Assembly: GCA_016932245.1 (NCBI GenBank)
Contig: JAFGDG010000018.1
Location: 1 to 36,307, forward strand
From: Thermoplasmatota archaeon
GTDB lineage: Archaea > Thermoplasmatota > E2 > DHVEG-1
Reading direction: 5' to 3'
Length of the DNA: 36,307 bases
Part shown: piece after piece, positions 22,954 to 31,212 of the stretch
How the letters are laid out: each line of letters starts with the position of its first letter
Position numbering within the stretch: the stretch's first letter is position 1
Notes under the pieces: model-generated
What the model saw: only the letters and a program-made list of their open reading frames with translations
Databases searched by the model: none
Told to the model about the DNA's origin: nothing
Made by a program: the position numbers and the translations under genes

Positions 22954-25900
22954 GTAACAAGAATACGAAATCTGACAAGGTTGGCTCTGTTCTCGTTGTT
23001 GGCGGCGGTATTGGTGGGATGCAAGCTGCCCTGGATCTTGCCGATTCTGGATTTAAAACATACCTCTTAGAACAGAACCCCGCCATTGGCGGAGTCATGG
23101 CCCAACTCGATAAAACCTTCCCAACAAATGATTGTTCGATGTGTATTATGTCACCAAAACTAGTGGATGTCGGTCGTCATCCAAATATTGATCTTATCAC
23201 ATACGCTCAGCTAGAAGATATTATCGGCTCAGCTGGGAATTTTAATGTCAAAATAAAGAAAAAGGCAAGTTTCGTTGATGCTGATAAATGTACTGGTTGC
23301 GGAGAATGCGCCGAAGTGTGCCCCGTGATTCTTGAATCAGAGTTTGACGAGGGTCTTGCTAATCGCCATGCAATTTATAAGATGTATCCACAGGCAATTC
23401 CCAATGTATTCACTATCGACAAAGTAGGCATTCCGCCATGTATGGATGCCTGTCCGGCTCATGTCAATGCTCAAGGATATGTTGCTCTTATTCGTCAAGG
23501 TAAATTTCAAGAAGCAGCAGATCTCATTAGAGAACGCAATCCCTTGCCTAGTGTATGCGGTCGAATTTGTACTCATGTTTGTGAAGACAATTGTAATCGT
23601 AATGAAATTGATCAACCCGTTGCCGTTCGAGCGTTAAAGCGTTTCGCCCTTGACTACGAACGTATTCATGGAAGAAAAATCAAAGAAAAAAAGAAGAATC
23701 CTGTGGAAATACGAGGAAAAGGCAGAAAGGTTGCAATCATCGGTTCTGGTCCTGCCGGTCTTACTGTTGCCTATGATCTGGCTAAAATGGGGTACAAACC
23801 TACTATTTTTGAAGCACTTTCAAAAGCAGGTGGCATGCTCCGTGTTGGTGTTCCAAAATATCGTTTACCGCCAGATGTCCTCGATTATGATATCAAGATA
23901 ATTGAAGAAGAGGGAGTCGAGGTTCGTACAAATACCCCCATCGGCCCAGATCTAACGCTCAATGACCTGTATAATGCAGGTTATGAGGCTGTTTTTATTG
24001 CGATTGGTACACACAAGAGTAAAAAGCTTGGAATCGACGGGGAAGATCTTGAGGGTGTTGTACATGCCGCTGGTTTCTTGCATGACCTTGGCATTGGTAA
24101 AAAAATTGATTATCGTGGAAAGATCGTTGCCGTTATCGGTGGTGGAAATGTTGCCATTGATAGTGTTCGTACAGCGCTTCGGCTAGGCGCAAAAACAGCT
24201 TTTGTATTATATCGTCGATCGCGAGCGGAAATTCTTGCTAACCGAGAAGAACTCGAAGAATGTGAGAAAGAAGGAATCTCATTCTATTATCTCACGGCTC
24301 CAACAAAAATCATTGGTGAAAAAGGAAAAGTAAAAGGAGTTGAATGCGTCCGAATGAAGCTTGGCGAGCCGGATGATACGGGTCGTCGACGACCAATACC
24401 TATTGAGGGATCAACATTTACTCTCGATGCTGATGTTGTCATTTCTGCTATTGGTCAAGCTCCCATACTTGAACCGCTTGCTGAGGCAGAAGTTGAACTT
24501 GGTTTAAACAGAGATGGCATCGTGTCTGTGCCAATACAAAACCTTCAACTCGAAGGAGTATTTGGATTCACCGCATTTCTCAAAGCACTTAGTATGGGAC
24601 AAAAGTTAGAAATTGGAAAAAAAGTCCTTGTTGTCGGCGGTGGAAATGTTGCCATTGATGTTGCTCGTTCTGCCGTGCGTATTGGCGGTGAAGATGTCCA
24701 CATGGTCTGTGTTGAATCCCGAGAGGAAATGCCTGCCTTTGATTATGAAATTGAAGAAGCAGAACAAGAAGGAATTGTGATTCATACCCGCCAAATGCCA
24801 AAAAGAATTGTTGGGGTCAGTGGCAGAGCGGTTGGTGTTGAAACTTTAAAAGTTACATCAGTGTTCGATGAAAAAGGAAGATTTAATCCTCAGGTAAAAC
24901 CAAATACTGAGAGGATCATTGAAGCAGATACCATCATTGTTGCTATTGGCCAAGAGGTCGATTATACCCTTTTAAAAGCCGCTGATGGAGTTCTGGTAAC
25001 CAGACGAGGATTATTGCAAGTCGATAACACAACGTATCAGACAAACATTCCATGGATATTTGCTGGCGGTGATGCAGTCGCCGGCCCGGGGCTTGTAATT
25101 GAGGCTATTGCTCATGCTCATGAAGCTGCAGTTTCAATAGATCGACATCTGAACAATGAAGATCTATATGAAGGACGATCTAAAAAGGACATTGTTGTTG
25201 CTCCAAAGCCCGATAAAATATTTGAAAAAATACCTCGTACACAAATACCAAAACGTACCGCTGAGGACAGAGTCACTAATTTTGAGGAGGTGGAACTTCC
25301 TCTGACAGAACAACAAGCCATAAAGGAAGCAGAACGTTGTCTGAGTTGTAACTTCTGCTCCATATGTAAACAATGTGTCGAGGCTTGTAAAGCAGATGCC
25401 ATTGATCATGACATGGTCGAAAAGACGCTTGATCTGAATGTCGGATCTGTCATCTTGGCACCAGGATATGAACTATTTGATGCCCGTCTTAAAAGCGAGT
25501 ATGGATATGGAAGATATCCAAATGTGGTAACATCATTGGAATTCGAAAGAATCCTCTCTGCATCTGGTCCATTCAGCGGTCATGTAGTGAGACCATCTGA
25601 CGAAAAAGAACCGAAACGTATCGCATGGATACAGTGCGTAGGAAGTCGCGATAATACCTGTGGCAATAATTATTGTTCGTCTGTCTGTTGTACGTATGCT
25701 ATTAAAGAAGCGGTGATTGCAAAGGAGCACTCTCCGAAGATAAAACCTACGATTTTCTACATGGATATGAGAACCTACGGAAAGGGATTTGAGCGCTACT
25801 ATAACAGGGCAGAAAACGAACAAGGCGTACGGTTTATTCGCTGTCGTGTATCTGCTGTTGAAGAGAACCCAAAAACAAAGAATCTCCATCTTAAATATGA

Positions 25901-27911
25901 AACAGAAGAGGGAAAACTTGAAACGGAAGAATTTGACATGGTTGTTCTTTCTTGCGGTCTTTCATCACAAGAAAGTATGAAAGAAATCACGAAAAAAATT
26001 GGCGTTAAACTTAATGAATTTGGTTTTTGCGAAACCCAAGAGTTTGATCCTATCTCTACCACAAAACGTGGAATATTTGTCTGTGGGGCATTCTCTGGCC
26101 CAAAAGATATTCCTGAAACTGTCATGGAAGCATCTGGTGCTGCTGCAAAAGCTAGTGGCATAATTGCATCAGAACGCAATACACTGATTGAAAAGAAGGA
26201 ATACCCACCAGAGCGAGATGTATCTGATGAAGAACCACGTATCGGGCTCTTCATATGCCATTGTGGCATAAATATTGGATCATATGTTAATGTGCCATCA
26301 GTGGTAGAATTTGCAAAAACATTACCGAACGTAGCATATGCTGAGGAAAATTTATATACGTGCTCCGATGACACGCAACATAAAATTGTTGAGAAAATAA
26401 AAGAGCACAAGCTTAACAGGGTTATTGTTGCGTCTTGTACACCGCGTACACACGAACCACTATTCCAGGAAACCATTCGTGAAGCTGGACTGAATCCACA
26501 TTTATTTGAAATGGCAAATATCCGTGATCAATGCAGCTGGGTTCATATGAAAGAACCAGAAAAAGCAACGGAGAAAGCTAAACAGTTGGTGAAAATGGCT
26601 GTTGCAAAAGCAGCACTTATTGAGCCATTAAAGACTATTGAACTCGATGTTATTCAGAAAGCTCTTGTAATCGGTGGTGGTCTTGCGGGTATGACTTCTG
26701 CCCTAAGCATAGCTGACCAAGGCTTTGAGGTATATCTTGTTGAAAAAGAAAAAGAGCTTGGTGGAAACCTTCGTAATCTGTATTGGACACTTGAAGATTA
26801 TGACATTCGTCCATATATGCGTTCTATTATTGAAAAAGTAGAGAAACACCCAAAGATAAACGTGTATAAAAAGGCACAGATAGACAAAGTTGAAGGATGC
26901 ATTGGCGGTTATAAAACGACGATTAAAAATGGCACTGCAAAACTTACTGTGGAACACGGCGTTATAATTGTTGCGACTGGCGCCGAGGAGTATAAACCAT
27001 CTGAATATTTGTATGGAAAAGATAATCGGGTGGTAACTCAGCTAGAGCTTGAGAAGAAGCTTGCTGGCGGACAAGATTTTGGCAAGAAAACAGTTGTCAT
27101 GATACAGTGTGTTGGTTCACGAGAAGATGACCGACCCTATTGCAGCAGAATTTGTTGCACAGATGCAATCAAAAATGCACTGAAGATTAAGGAGCGGCAT
27201 CCTGATGCAGAGATCTACATTCTCTATCGAGATATGAGAACCTATGCATTTAGAGAAAGCTATTATGAAAAAGCACGAGAAAAGGGAATTATTTTCATAC
27301 GGTATAACAAAGATAAAAAACCAAAGGTTAAAAAAGGCAGCAGAGGCATTGATGTTGAAATCAAAGATCTCATTCTGAGCGAAAATCTATTGATTCATGC
27401 GGATTATCTTGTTCTAAGTTCTGCCATTATTCCAAGAACAGAAAATATAGAGCTTGCACAGAAACTAAAAGTCCCCTTAAACGAAGACAACTTCTTTTTG
27501 GAGGCTCATGTAAAACTCAGACCAGTTGACTTTGCAACTGAAGGCATCTTCTTAACAGGTTTGGCCCACTCACCAAAATCAATCAATGAAACCATTGCAC
27601 AATCTTATGGCGCAGCATCAAGAGCACTTACCATCATTTCCAAGAACAAGTACTACACTGATGCACCGATTGCCCATGTTGACGAGGACCTTTGTAGCGG
27701 TTGCGGCGTCTGTGAAAAAATCTGCCCATACGGTGCGATTGAAATGATCGTCGAAACGGGAGATGGTAAAACGAAACGACTTTCAAAGGTACTGGAAGGA
27801 GTTTGTAAAGGATGCGGTAGCTGTGTATCTGCTTGCCCCTCAGGTGCAATAGAACAAAAAGGTTTCAAACGCGAACAGATTATTTCAATGATCGATGCAG
27901 CGGCAAAATAA
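22950..27911 (+). CDS. hdrA: Giant HdrA with nested NfnB/GltD-like module and duplicated NAD(P)-binding domain (1653 aa)
   Basis: This is an HdrA-type flavoprotein with several FAD and NAD(P) sites. Order seen: HdrA FAD domain with TFPTNDCSMCIMSPKLVD; CTGCGECAEVCP near residue 113; a GltD/NfnB-type Fe-S start with PPCMDACPAHVNAQGY near 162; FAD loop GSGPAGL near 266; first NAD(P) loop GGGNVAID at 397; a second GGGNVAID at 563; GGDAVAGPG near 705; CSICKQCVEACKADAI near 800; IQCVGSRD; HCGINIGS near 1100; second HdrA unit with IGGGLAGMTSAL near 1238; C-terminal CSGCGVCEKICP and CKGCGSCVSACP. The NfnB part interrupts the HdrA insert region rather than being added at an end. The second NAD(P) domain adds about 160 residues relative to the homologue at 31209. 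It should couple NAD(P)H, ferredoxin and HdrBC redox reactions. Confidence 0.9.
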   Translation: MSNKNTKSDKVGSVLVVGGGIGGMQAALDLADSGFKTYLLEQNPAIGGVMAQLDKTFPTNDCSMCIMSPKLVDVGRHPNIDLITYAQLEDIIGSAGNFNVKIKKKASFVDADKCTGCGECAEVCPVILESEFDEGLANRHAIYKMYPQAIPNVFTIDKVGIPPCMDACPAHVNAQGYVALIRQGKFQEAADLIRERNPLPSVCGRICTHVCEDNCNRNEIDQPVAVRALKRFALDYERIHGRKIKEKKKNPVEIRGKGRKVAIIGSGPAGLTVAYDLAKMGYKPTIFEALSKAGGMLRVGVPKYRLPPDVLDYDIKIIEEEGVEVRTNTPIGPDLTLNDLYNAGYEAVFIAIGTHKSKKLGIDGEDLEGVVHAAGFLHDLGIGKKIDYRGKIVAVIGGGNVAIDSVRTALRLGAKTAFVLYRRSRAEILANREELEECEKEGISFYYLTAPTKIIGEKGKVKGVECVRMKLGEPDDTGRRRPIPIEGSTFTLDADVVISAIGQAPILEPLAEAEVELGLNRDGIVSVPIQNLQLEGVFGFTAFLKALSMGQKLEIGKKVLVVGGGNVAIDVARSAVRIGGEDVHMVCVESREEMPAFDYEIEEAEQEGIVIHTRQMPKRIVGVSGRAVGVETLKVTSVFDEKGRFNPQVKPNTERIIEADTIIVAIGQEVDYTLLKAADGVLVTRRGLLQVDNTTYQTNIPWIFAGGDAVAGPGLVIEAIAHAHEAAVSIDRHLNNEDLYEGRSKKDIVVAPKPDKIFEKIPRTQIPKRTAEDRVTNFEEVELPLTEQQAIKEAERCLSCNFCSICKQCVEACKADAIDHDMVEKTLDLNVGSVILAPGYELFDARLKSEYGYGRYPNVVTSLEFERILSASGPFSGHVVRPSDEKEPKRIAWIQCVGSRDNTCGNNYCSSVCCTYAIKEAVIAKEHSPKIKPTIFYMDMRTYGKGFERYYNRAENEQGVRFIRCRVSAVEENPKTKNLHLKYETEEGKLETEEFDMVVLSCGLSSQESMKEITKKIGVKLNEFGFCETQEFDPISTTKRGIFVCGAFSGPKDIPETVMEASGAAAKASGIIASERNTLIEKKEYPPERDVSDEEPRIGLFICHCGINIGSYVNVPSVVEFAKTLPNVAYAEENLYTCSDDTQHKIVEKIKEHKLNRVIVASCTPRTHEPLFQETIREAGLNPHLFEMANIRDQCSWVHMKEPEKATEKAKQLVKMAVAKAALIEPLKTIELDVIQKALVIGGGLAGMTSALSIADQGFEVYLVEKEKELGGNLRNLYWTLEDYDIRPYMRSIIEKVEKHPKINVYKKAQIDKVEGCIGGYKTTIKNGTAKLTVEHGVIIVATGAEEYKPSEYLYGKDNRVVTQLELEKKLAGGQDFGKKTVVMIQCVGSREDDRPYCSRICCTDAIKNALKIKERHPDAEIYILYRDMRTYAFRESYYEKAREKGIIFIRYNKDKKPKVKKGSRGIDVEIKDLILSENLLIHADYLVLSSAIIPRTENIELAQKLKVPLNEDNFFLEAHVKLRPVDFATEGIFLTGLAHSPKSINETIAQSYGAASRALTIISKNKYYTDAPIAHVDEDLCSGCGVCEKICPYGAIEMIVETGDGKTKRLSKVLEGVCKGCGSCVSACPSGAIEQKGFKREQIISMIDAAAK

Positions 27912-27935
27912 TCACACCACAATAGTCTTATTTCC

Positions 27936-27942
27936 CTTATAC
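27936..27942 (+). promoter_or_regulatory. Weak possible TATA box before the second mvhD
   Basis: The 67-nt gap after the giant hdrA contains CTTATAC, about 26 nt before a position that would leave a short leader with GGGAGG before the mvhD ATG. The match is weak; the gap itself, unusual for this array, is the better argument for a separate promoter. Confidence 0.25.
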
Positions 27943-27978
27943 TTTTGTTATTATGCTAGTATCTAACATGGGAGGACA

Positions 27979-28407
27979 ATGACAAAAGAATTTGAACCAA
28001 ACATAATCGGGTTTTTGTGCAATTGGTGTTCCTATGCAGGTGCAGATCTTGCAGGAACAAGTAGGATTCAATATCCGCCAAATGTAAAAATAATACGAGT
28101 GATGTGTTCAGGTCGCATTAATCCTATTTTTGTCCTTAACGCTTTACAGCAGGGGATAGATGGTGTGATTATCGGTGGTTGTCATCCTGGTGAATGCCAT
28201 TATGAAACTGGAAACTACCTCACACGTCGACGCATCACAGTTTTGAAGAAATTATTGGAATATATTGGAATTGATCCACGCCGTGTTCAGATGACCTGGA
28301 TTTCTGCATCTGAAGGCGCCAAGTTTGCTGATGTGATTAAAGCTGCTACAGATGAAATAAGAAATCTTGGCCCCATACAGAAAATCAAAAGGAGAAATGA
28401 ATGGTAG
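27979..28407 (+). CDS. mvhD: MvhD/FlxD [2Fe-2S] adaptor subunit, copy 2
   Basis: This 142-residue paralogue of the hydrogenase-linked MvhD has the same cluster Cys motifs (FLCNWCSYAGADLAG, VMCSGRINP, GGCHPGECHY). It is followed by three Fe-S/flavin genes and an HdrA-NfnB fusion, the neighbourhood of FlxD in flxABCD-hdr clusters, so it probably links the NAD(P)H dehydrogenase module to HdrA. GGAGG lies three bases before the ATG. It overlaps the next gene by 7 nt. Its first codons are nucleotide-identical to copy 1 over 64 nt, while the remainder is clearly diverged. Confidence 0.92.
   Translation: MTKEFEPNIIGFLCNWCSYAGADLAGTSRIQYPPNVKIIRVMCSGRINPIFVLNALQQGIDGVIIGGCHPGECHYETGNYLTRRRITVLKKLLEYIGIDPRRVQMTWISASEGAKFADVIKAATDEIRNLGPIQKIKRRNEW
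27983..28046 (+). repeat. 64-nt tract identical to the 5' end of the first mvhD
   Basis: This is the partner of the tract at 17587-17650. Identity covers every base, including silent positions, and ends abruptly at codon 22, where copy 1 has GAC and copy 2 has GAT. Confidence 0.9.
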
Positions 28408-29354
28408 ATAATAAAGAACTAAGGCAAGAAATCCAAAAGATCTTGAAACAGGATGATGTCAAATATGTGATTTGTTACAAGAAGGGAACATATGGTTTTC
28501 AAACTACTCCATATTTTGTTTCAAAAAAGGACAATATTACTGAAATCATTTTTTCTCCGTTATGCGTAAATAATCTCTCGTCGTATGTCAAGTCCGAAGA
28601 GGAAAATAAAAAAATTGGAGTAGTGGTAAAAGGGTGTGATTCTAGGACACTTGTACAGATGTTAAACGAAAAACGACTACCGCGTGAGAGGTTGATAATA
28701 ATTGGTGTTGCATGTGGGGGTGTAATAGATGTTAAAAAACTCCAAAAGAATATTTCTGAACCTTTAGAGAACATTGATGTTTTTGAAGAAAAAGACAAAT
28801 TTGTTTTGCAGTTCAATAATAAAAAACAAACTATTCGTAAAAAAGAAGTTTTACTTGATAAATGTCTTCATTGTGAATATCCGACACCACTCAATTATGA
28901 TGTCCTAATTGGAGAAAAAACTAAATCACTTGGCAATGAGGAATATAAAGACGTGAAAGATTTCGAAAAGAAAAAACCTGATGAAAAATGGAAGTTTTGG
29001 GAGGAGCAATTTAGCTGTTGTATTAGGTGTTATGCTTGTCGCAATGTCTGCCCAGTTTGTTACTGTGAGAAATGTATGGCTGAGCAATTGGATCCGCAAT
29101 GGCTTTGCCGTTCAGTGAACCTTTCTGAGAATGCAGTATGGCATATTATACGTGCTTTTCATTTGGCTGGCCGATGTACTGGCTGTGGAGAATGTGAACG
29201 TGCTTGTCCCATGGATATACCATTGATGTTATTAAATAAAAAAATGGAAAAAGATGTCAAAGAACTTTTTGATTATAGCGCTGGAGTGGAACTAGGCAGT
29301 AAACCTTTACTGGCAATATTTAAACCTGATGACCCTGAGGAGGATATCAAATAA
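28401..29354 (+). CDS. FlxC-like / FrhB-N-like 4Fe-4S dicluster protein
   Basis: The N-terminal half resembles the F420 hydrogenase/dehydrogenase beta-subunit fold, with KGCDSRTLVQML and IIIGVACGGVID as typical blocks. The C-terminal half has an unusual Cys string CCIRCYACRNVCPVCYCEKC and then CTGCGECERACPMDIP, for two [4Fe-4S] clusters, plus CLHCEYPTP in between. Proteins of this kind accompany MvhD, HdrA and Asr/Flx-like subunits in anaerobes. The likely role is electron relay between the NAD(P)H-oxidising flavoprotein encoded two genes on and MvhD/HdrA. F420 binding is possible from the family but not shown. It overlaps mvhD by 7 nt. Confidence 0.75.
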   Translation: MVDNKELRQEIQKILKQDDVKYVICYKKGTYGFQTTPYFVSKKDNITEIIFSPLCVNNLSSYVKSEEENKKIGVVVKGCDSRTLVQMLNEKRLPRERLIIIGVACGGVIDVKKLQKNISEPLENIDVFEEKDKFVLQFNNKKQTIRKKEVLLDKCLHCEYPTPLNYDVLIGEKTKSLGNEEYKDVKDFEKKKPDEKWKFWEEQFSCCIRCYACRNVCPVCYCEKCMAEQLDPQWLCRSVNLSENAVWHIIRAFHLAGRCTGCGECERACPMDIPLMLLNKKMEKDVKELFDYSAGVELGSKPLLAIFKPDDPEEDIK

Positions 29355-29357
29355 AAA

Positions 29358-30383
29358 ATGCAAGAAATGATCATTGACAAGGGTAAAATTAATGATTTTA
29401 TCAATCAAATTATTCCAGACCATATTGTTTTTGCCCCAGTGAAGAACAAAGATATAATCTTATTTAAACCGATTAAAAAACCAGATGAAATGACGCTGGA
29501 TTACGAGAATAGCAGGATTCCCCCCAAATCGATTTATTTACCTCAAACCGAGACTTTATTTAGATTTTCAAAAGATAAAAATATAACTCTTGAAACACCT
29601 AAAAAGGATGAAAGAACGCTTATATTTGGCATAAGACCATGTGATGCCAAGAGCTTGAAAATCCTTGATCAAGTTTTCACCGGTGAACACGAAGATTCTC
29701 TGTATCTGTCAAAGAGAAAAAACTCAATTCTGGTTGGTTTAGCATGCCACAATCCCTGCTTAAACTGTTTTTGCACTTCTGTCAACGGTAGCCCAACTGG
29801 CACAGATGGCCTAGACGTTTTACTAACAGATATTGGTGACAGATACTATGTCGAATCAATTACTAAAAAAGGGGAAAAAATTGTGAAAAACTTTGCAGGT
29901 TTCAAGCCTGCAAATAAAGAGGACAAAAAGAAAAAAGAAAAAGTAACGAAAAAAGCCAAAGATAACATTAAAAGACATATAAAAAGCGAAAAACTAGTAC
30001 CCATTCTTGACTCAATTTTTGAAAATAAATATTGGGAGGAAATCGCCAGAACATGTTTAGGATGTGGCATTTGTACATTTCTGTGTCCCACTTGCCATTG
30101 TTTTGATATGCAAGACGAAATCGTAGGAGATAGAGGCGCTCGTATACGTGTTTGGGATTCATGTATGTACTCAGAATATACTATGCAAGCATCTGGCTAT
30201 AACCCTAGACCCAATCGGATGAATCGCATTAGAAATAGAGTGTTTCATAAATTTAACTATTTTCCTAAAAACAATCAGGTTTTTGGCTGCGTAGGTTGTG
30301 GAAGATGTATAACTGAATGTCCGGTAAACATCGACATAATTGAGATAGTGAATCAGGCACGGGAGGTTAAAAAAGATGAATAA
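29358..30383 (+). CDS. FlxB/AsrA/HyhB-like 4Fe-4S dicluster protein
   Basis: This 341-residue relay protein matches the family of anaerobic sulfite reductase subunit A and sulfhydrogenase beta subunit. Seen: GIRPCDAKSLKILDQVF, CHNPCLNCFCTS, then CLGCGICTFLCPTCHC near residue 234 and CVGCGRCITECPVNID near 315. There is a Lys-rich linker near residues 188-210. It precedes a PyrK/AsrB-like flavoprotein that starts 8 nt before its stop, the usual AsrAB pairing. No siroheme AsrC subunit follows, so sulfite reduction is not supported; the Flx-type NAD(P)H dehydrogenase reading is better. The start could be ATG 29358 or 29367, as neither has an ideally spaced Shine-Dalgarno site. Confidence 0.8.
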   Translation: MQEMIIDKGKINDFINQIIPDHIVFAPVKNKDIILFKPIKKPDEMTLDYENSRIPPKSIYLPQTETLFRFSKDKNITLETPKKDERTLIFGIRPCDAKSLKILDQVFTGEHEDSLYLSKRKNSILVGLACHNPCLNCFCTSVNGSPTGTDGLDVLLTDIGDRYYVESITKKGEKIVKNFAGFKPANKEDKKKKEKVTKKAKDNIKRHIKSEKLVPILDSIFENKYWEEIARTCLGCGICTFLCPTCHCFDMQDEIVGDRGARIRVWDSCMYSEYTMQASGYNPRPNRMNRIRNRVFHKFNYFPKNNQVFGCVGCGRCITECPVNIDIIEIVNQAREVKKDE

Positions 30384-31212
30384 TCCCTACAAGCCTTGGC
30401 TTGCCATTATAGAAAACATCACGGACGAAGTTGGCGGTGAACGTGCTATCAAAACTCTCAGACTGAAAGTTAAAGACAAAAAGATTCGGGAGAACTTTTC
30501 TTTTAAACCTGGTCAATGCATAATGGTAAGCCTGTTTGGCGTAGGAGAATGCATGTTTGCTATTGCCTCATCACCAACTGAAAAAGAGTATGTTGAAGTC
30601 AGTATAATGAGACATGGCAAAGTAACCAGTGCCCTTCATGATGCAAAGATTGGTGACACCCTAGGGATGAGAGGACCATATGGAAATAGTTTCAATGTTG
30701 ATGATTGGATTGGTAAAAACATGGTTTTCATTGGTGGAGGGATCGGCCAGGCGCCATTACGCTCTGTTATACATTACATAATGGCTAATCGTAAAAAATA
30801 TGACAGAATTGATGTCATTTATGGTGCAAGAAGTTCTAAGGATTTATGTTTTAAAGAAGAATTATTTGAATTGGAAAAAAGAAACGATATTAATGTTCAT
30901 CTATCTATTGATAAAGAAGAGCACGGGTGGGATCGTTTCGTAGGTTTTGTTCCAGATAATCTTCTAAAAGTCAGTCCTTCTCCAGAAAATACGATAGCTG
31001 TTACTTGCGGCCCACCTATTATGATAAAGTTTGTAATTGAAAAGCTGTTGAAACTAGGATTCCCACCCAACCAGATTTTTACCACTCTTGAGATGAGAAT
31101 GAAATGTGGCATAGGAAAATGTGGTAGATGTAACATTGGCAATGTATATGTCTGCAAAGATGGGCCTGTTTTCTCATATCAACAATTAAAAAGTATTAAA
31201 GGAGAAAAATGA
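30376..31212 (+). CDS. FlxA/AsrB/HyhG-like FAD-NAD(P)H oxidoreductase subunit
   Basis: This ferredoxin-reductase-like flavoprotein would oxidise NAD(P)H and feed the Fe-S chain. Seen: FKPGQCIMVSLFG and FAIASSPTE (flavin-binding barrel), MRGPYGNSF, the NAD(P) loop GGGIGQAPLRS near residue 117, TCGPPIMIKFV, and a C-terminal [2Fe-2S] motif CGIGKCGRC with a distal Cys in YVCKDGPVFS. At 278 residues it is typical of PyrK/AsrB/HyhG proteins. It overlaps its neighbours on both sides, ending in an ATGA junction with the HdrA-NfnB fusion, so the module mvhD-flxC-flxB-flxA-hdrA is tightly coupled. Confidence 0.87.
   Translation: MNNPYKPWLAIIENITDEVGGERAIKTLRLKVKDKKIRENFSFKPGQCIMVSLFGVGECMFAIASSPTEKEYVEVSIMRHGKVTSALHDAKIGDTLGMRGPYGNSFNVDDWIGKNMVFIGGGIGQAPLRSVIHYIMANRKKYDRIDVIYGARSSKDLCFKEELFELEKRNDINVHLSIDKEEHGWDRFVGFVPDNLLKVSPSPENTIAVTCGPPIMIKFVIEKLLKLGFPPNQIFTTLEMRMKCGIGKCGRCNIGNVYVCKDGPVFSYQQLKSIKGEK

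Noticed and set aside
24100-24800. Duplicated Rossmann segment in the giant hdrA as an assembly artefact
   Set aside because: The two copies differ strongly in protein and DNA apart from a 21-nt motif, so a mistaken tandem duplication of reads would not produce them.
17583-28407. Second mvhD as an assembly duplicate
   Set aside because: Outside the 64-nt tract the genes differ at many sites, and their neighbours are entirely different.
29358-31212. Anaerobic sulfite reductase AsrAB
   Set aside because: No AsrC siroheme subunit follows. The genes sit between mvhD and an HdrA-NfnB fusion, which fits a Flx-type dehydrogenase.
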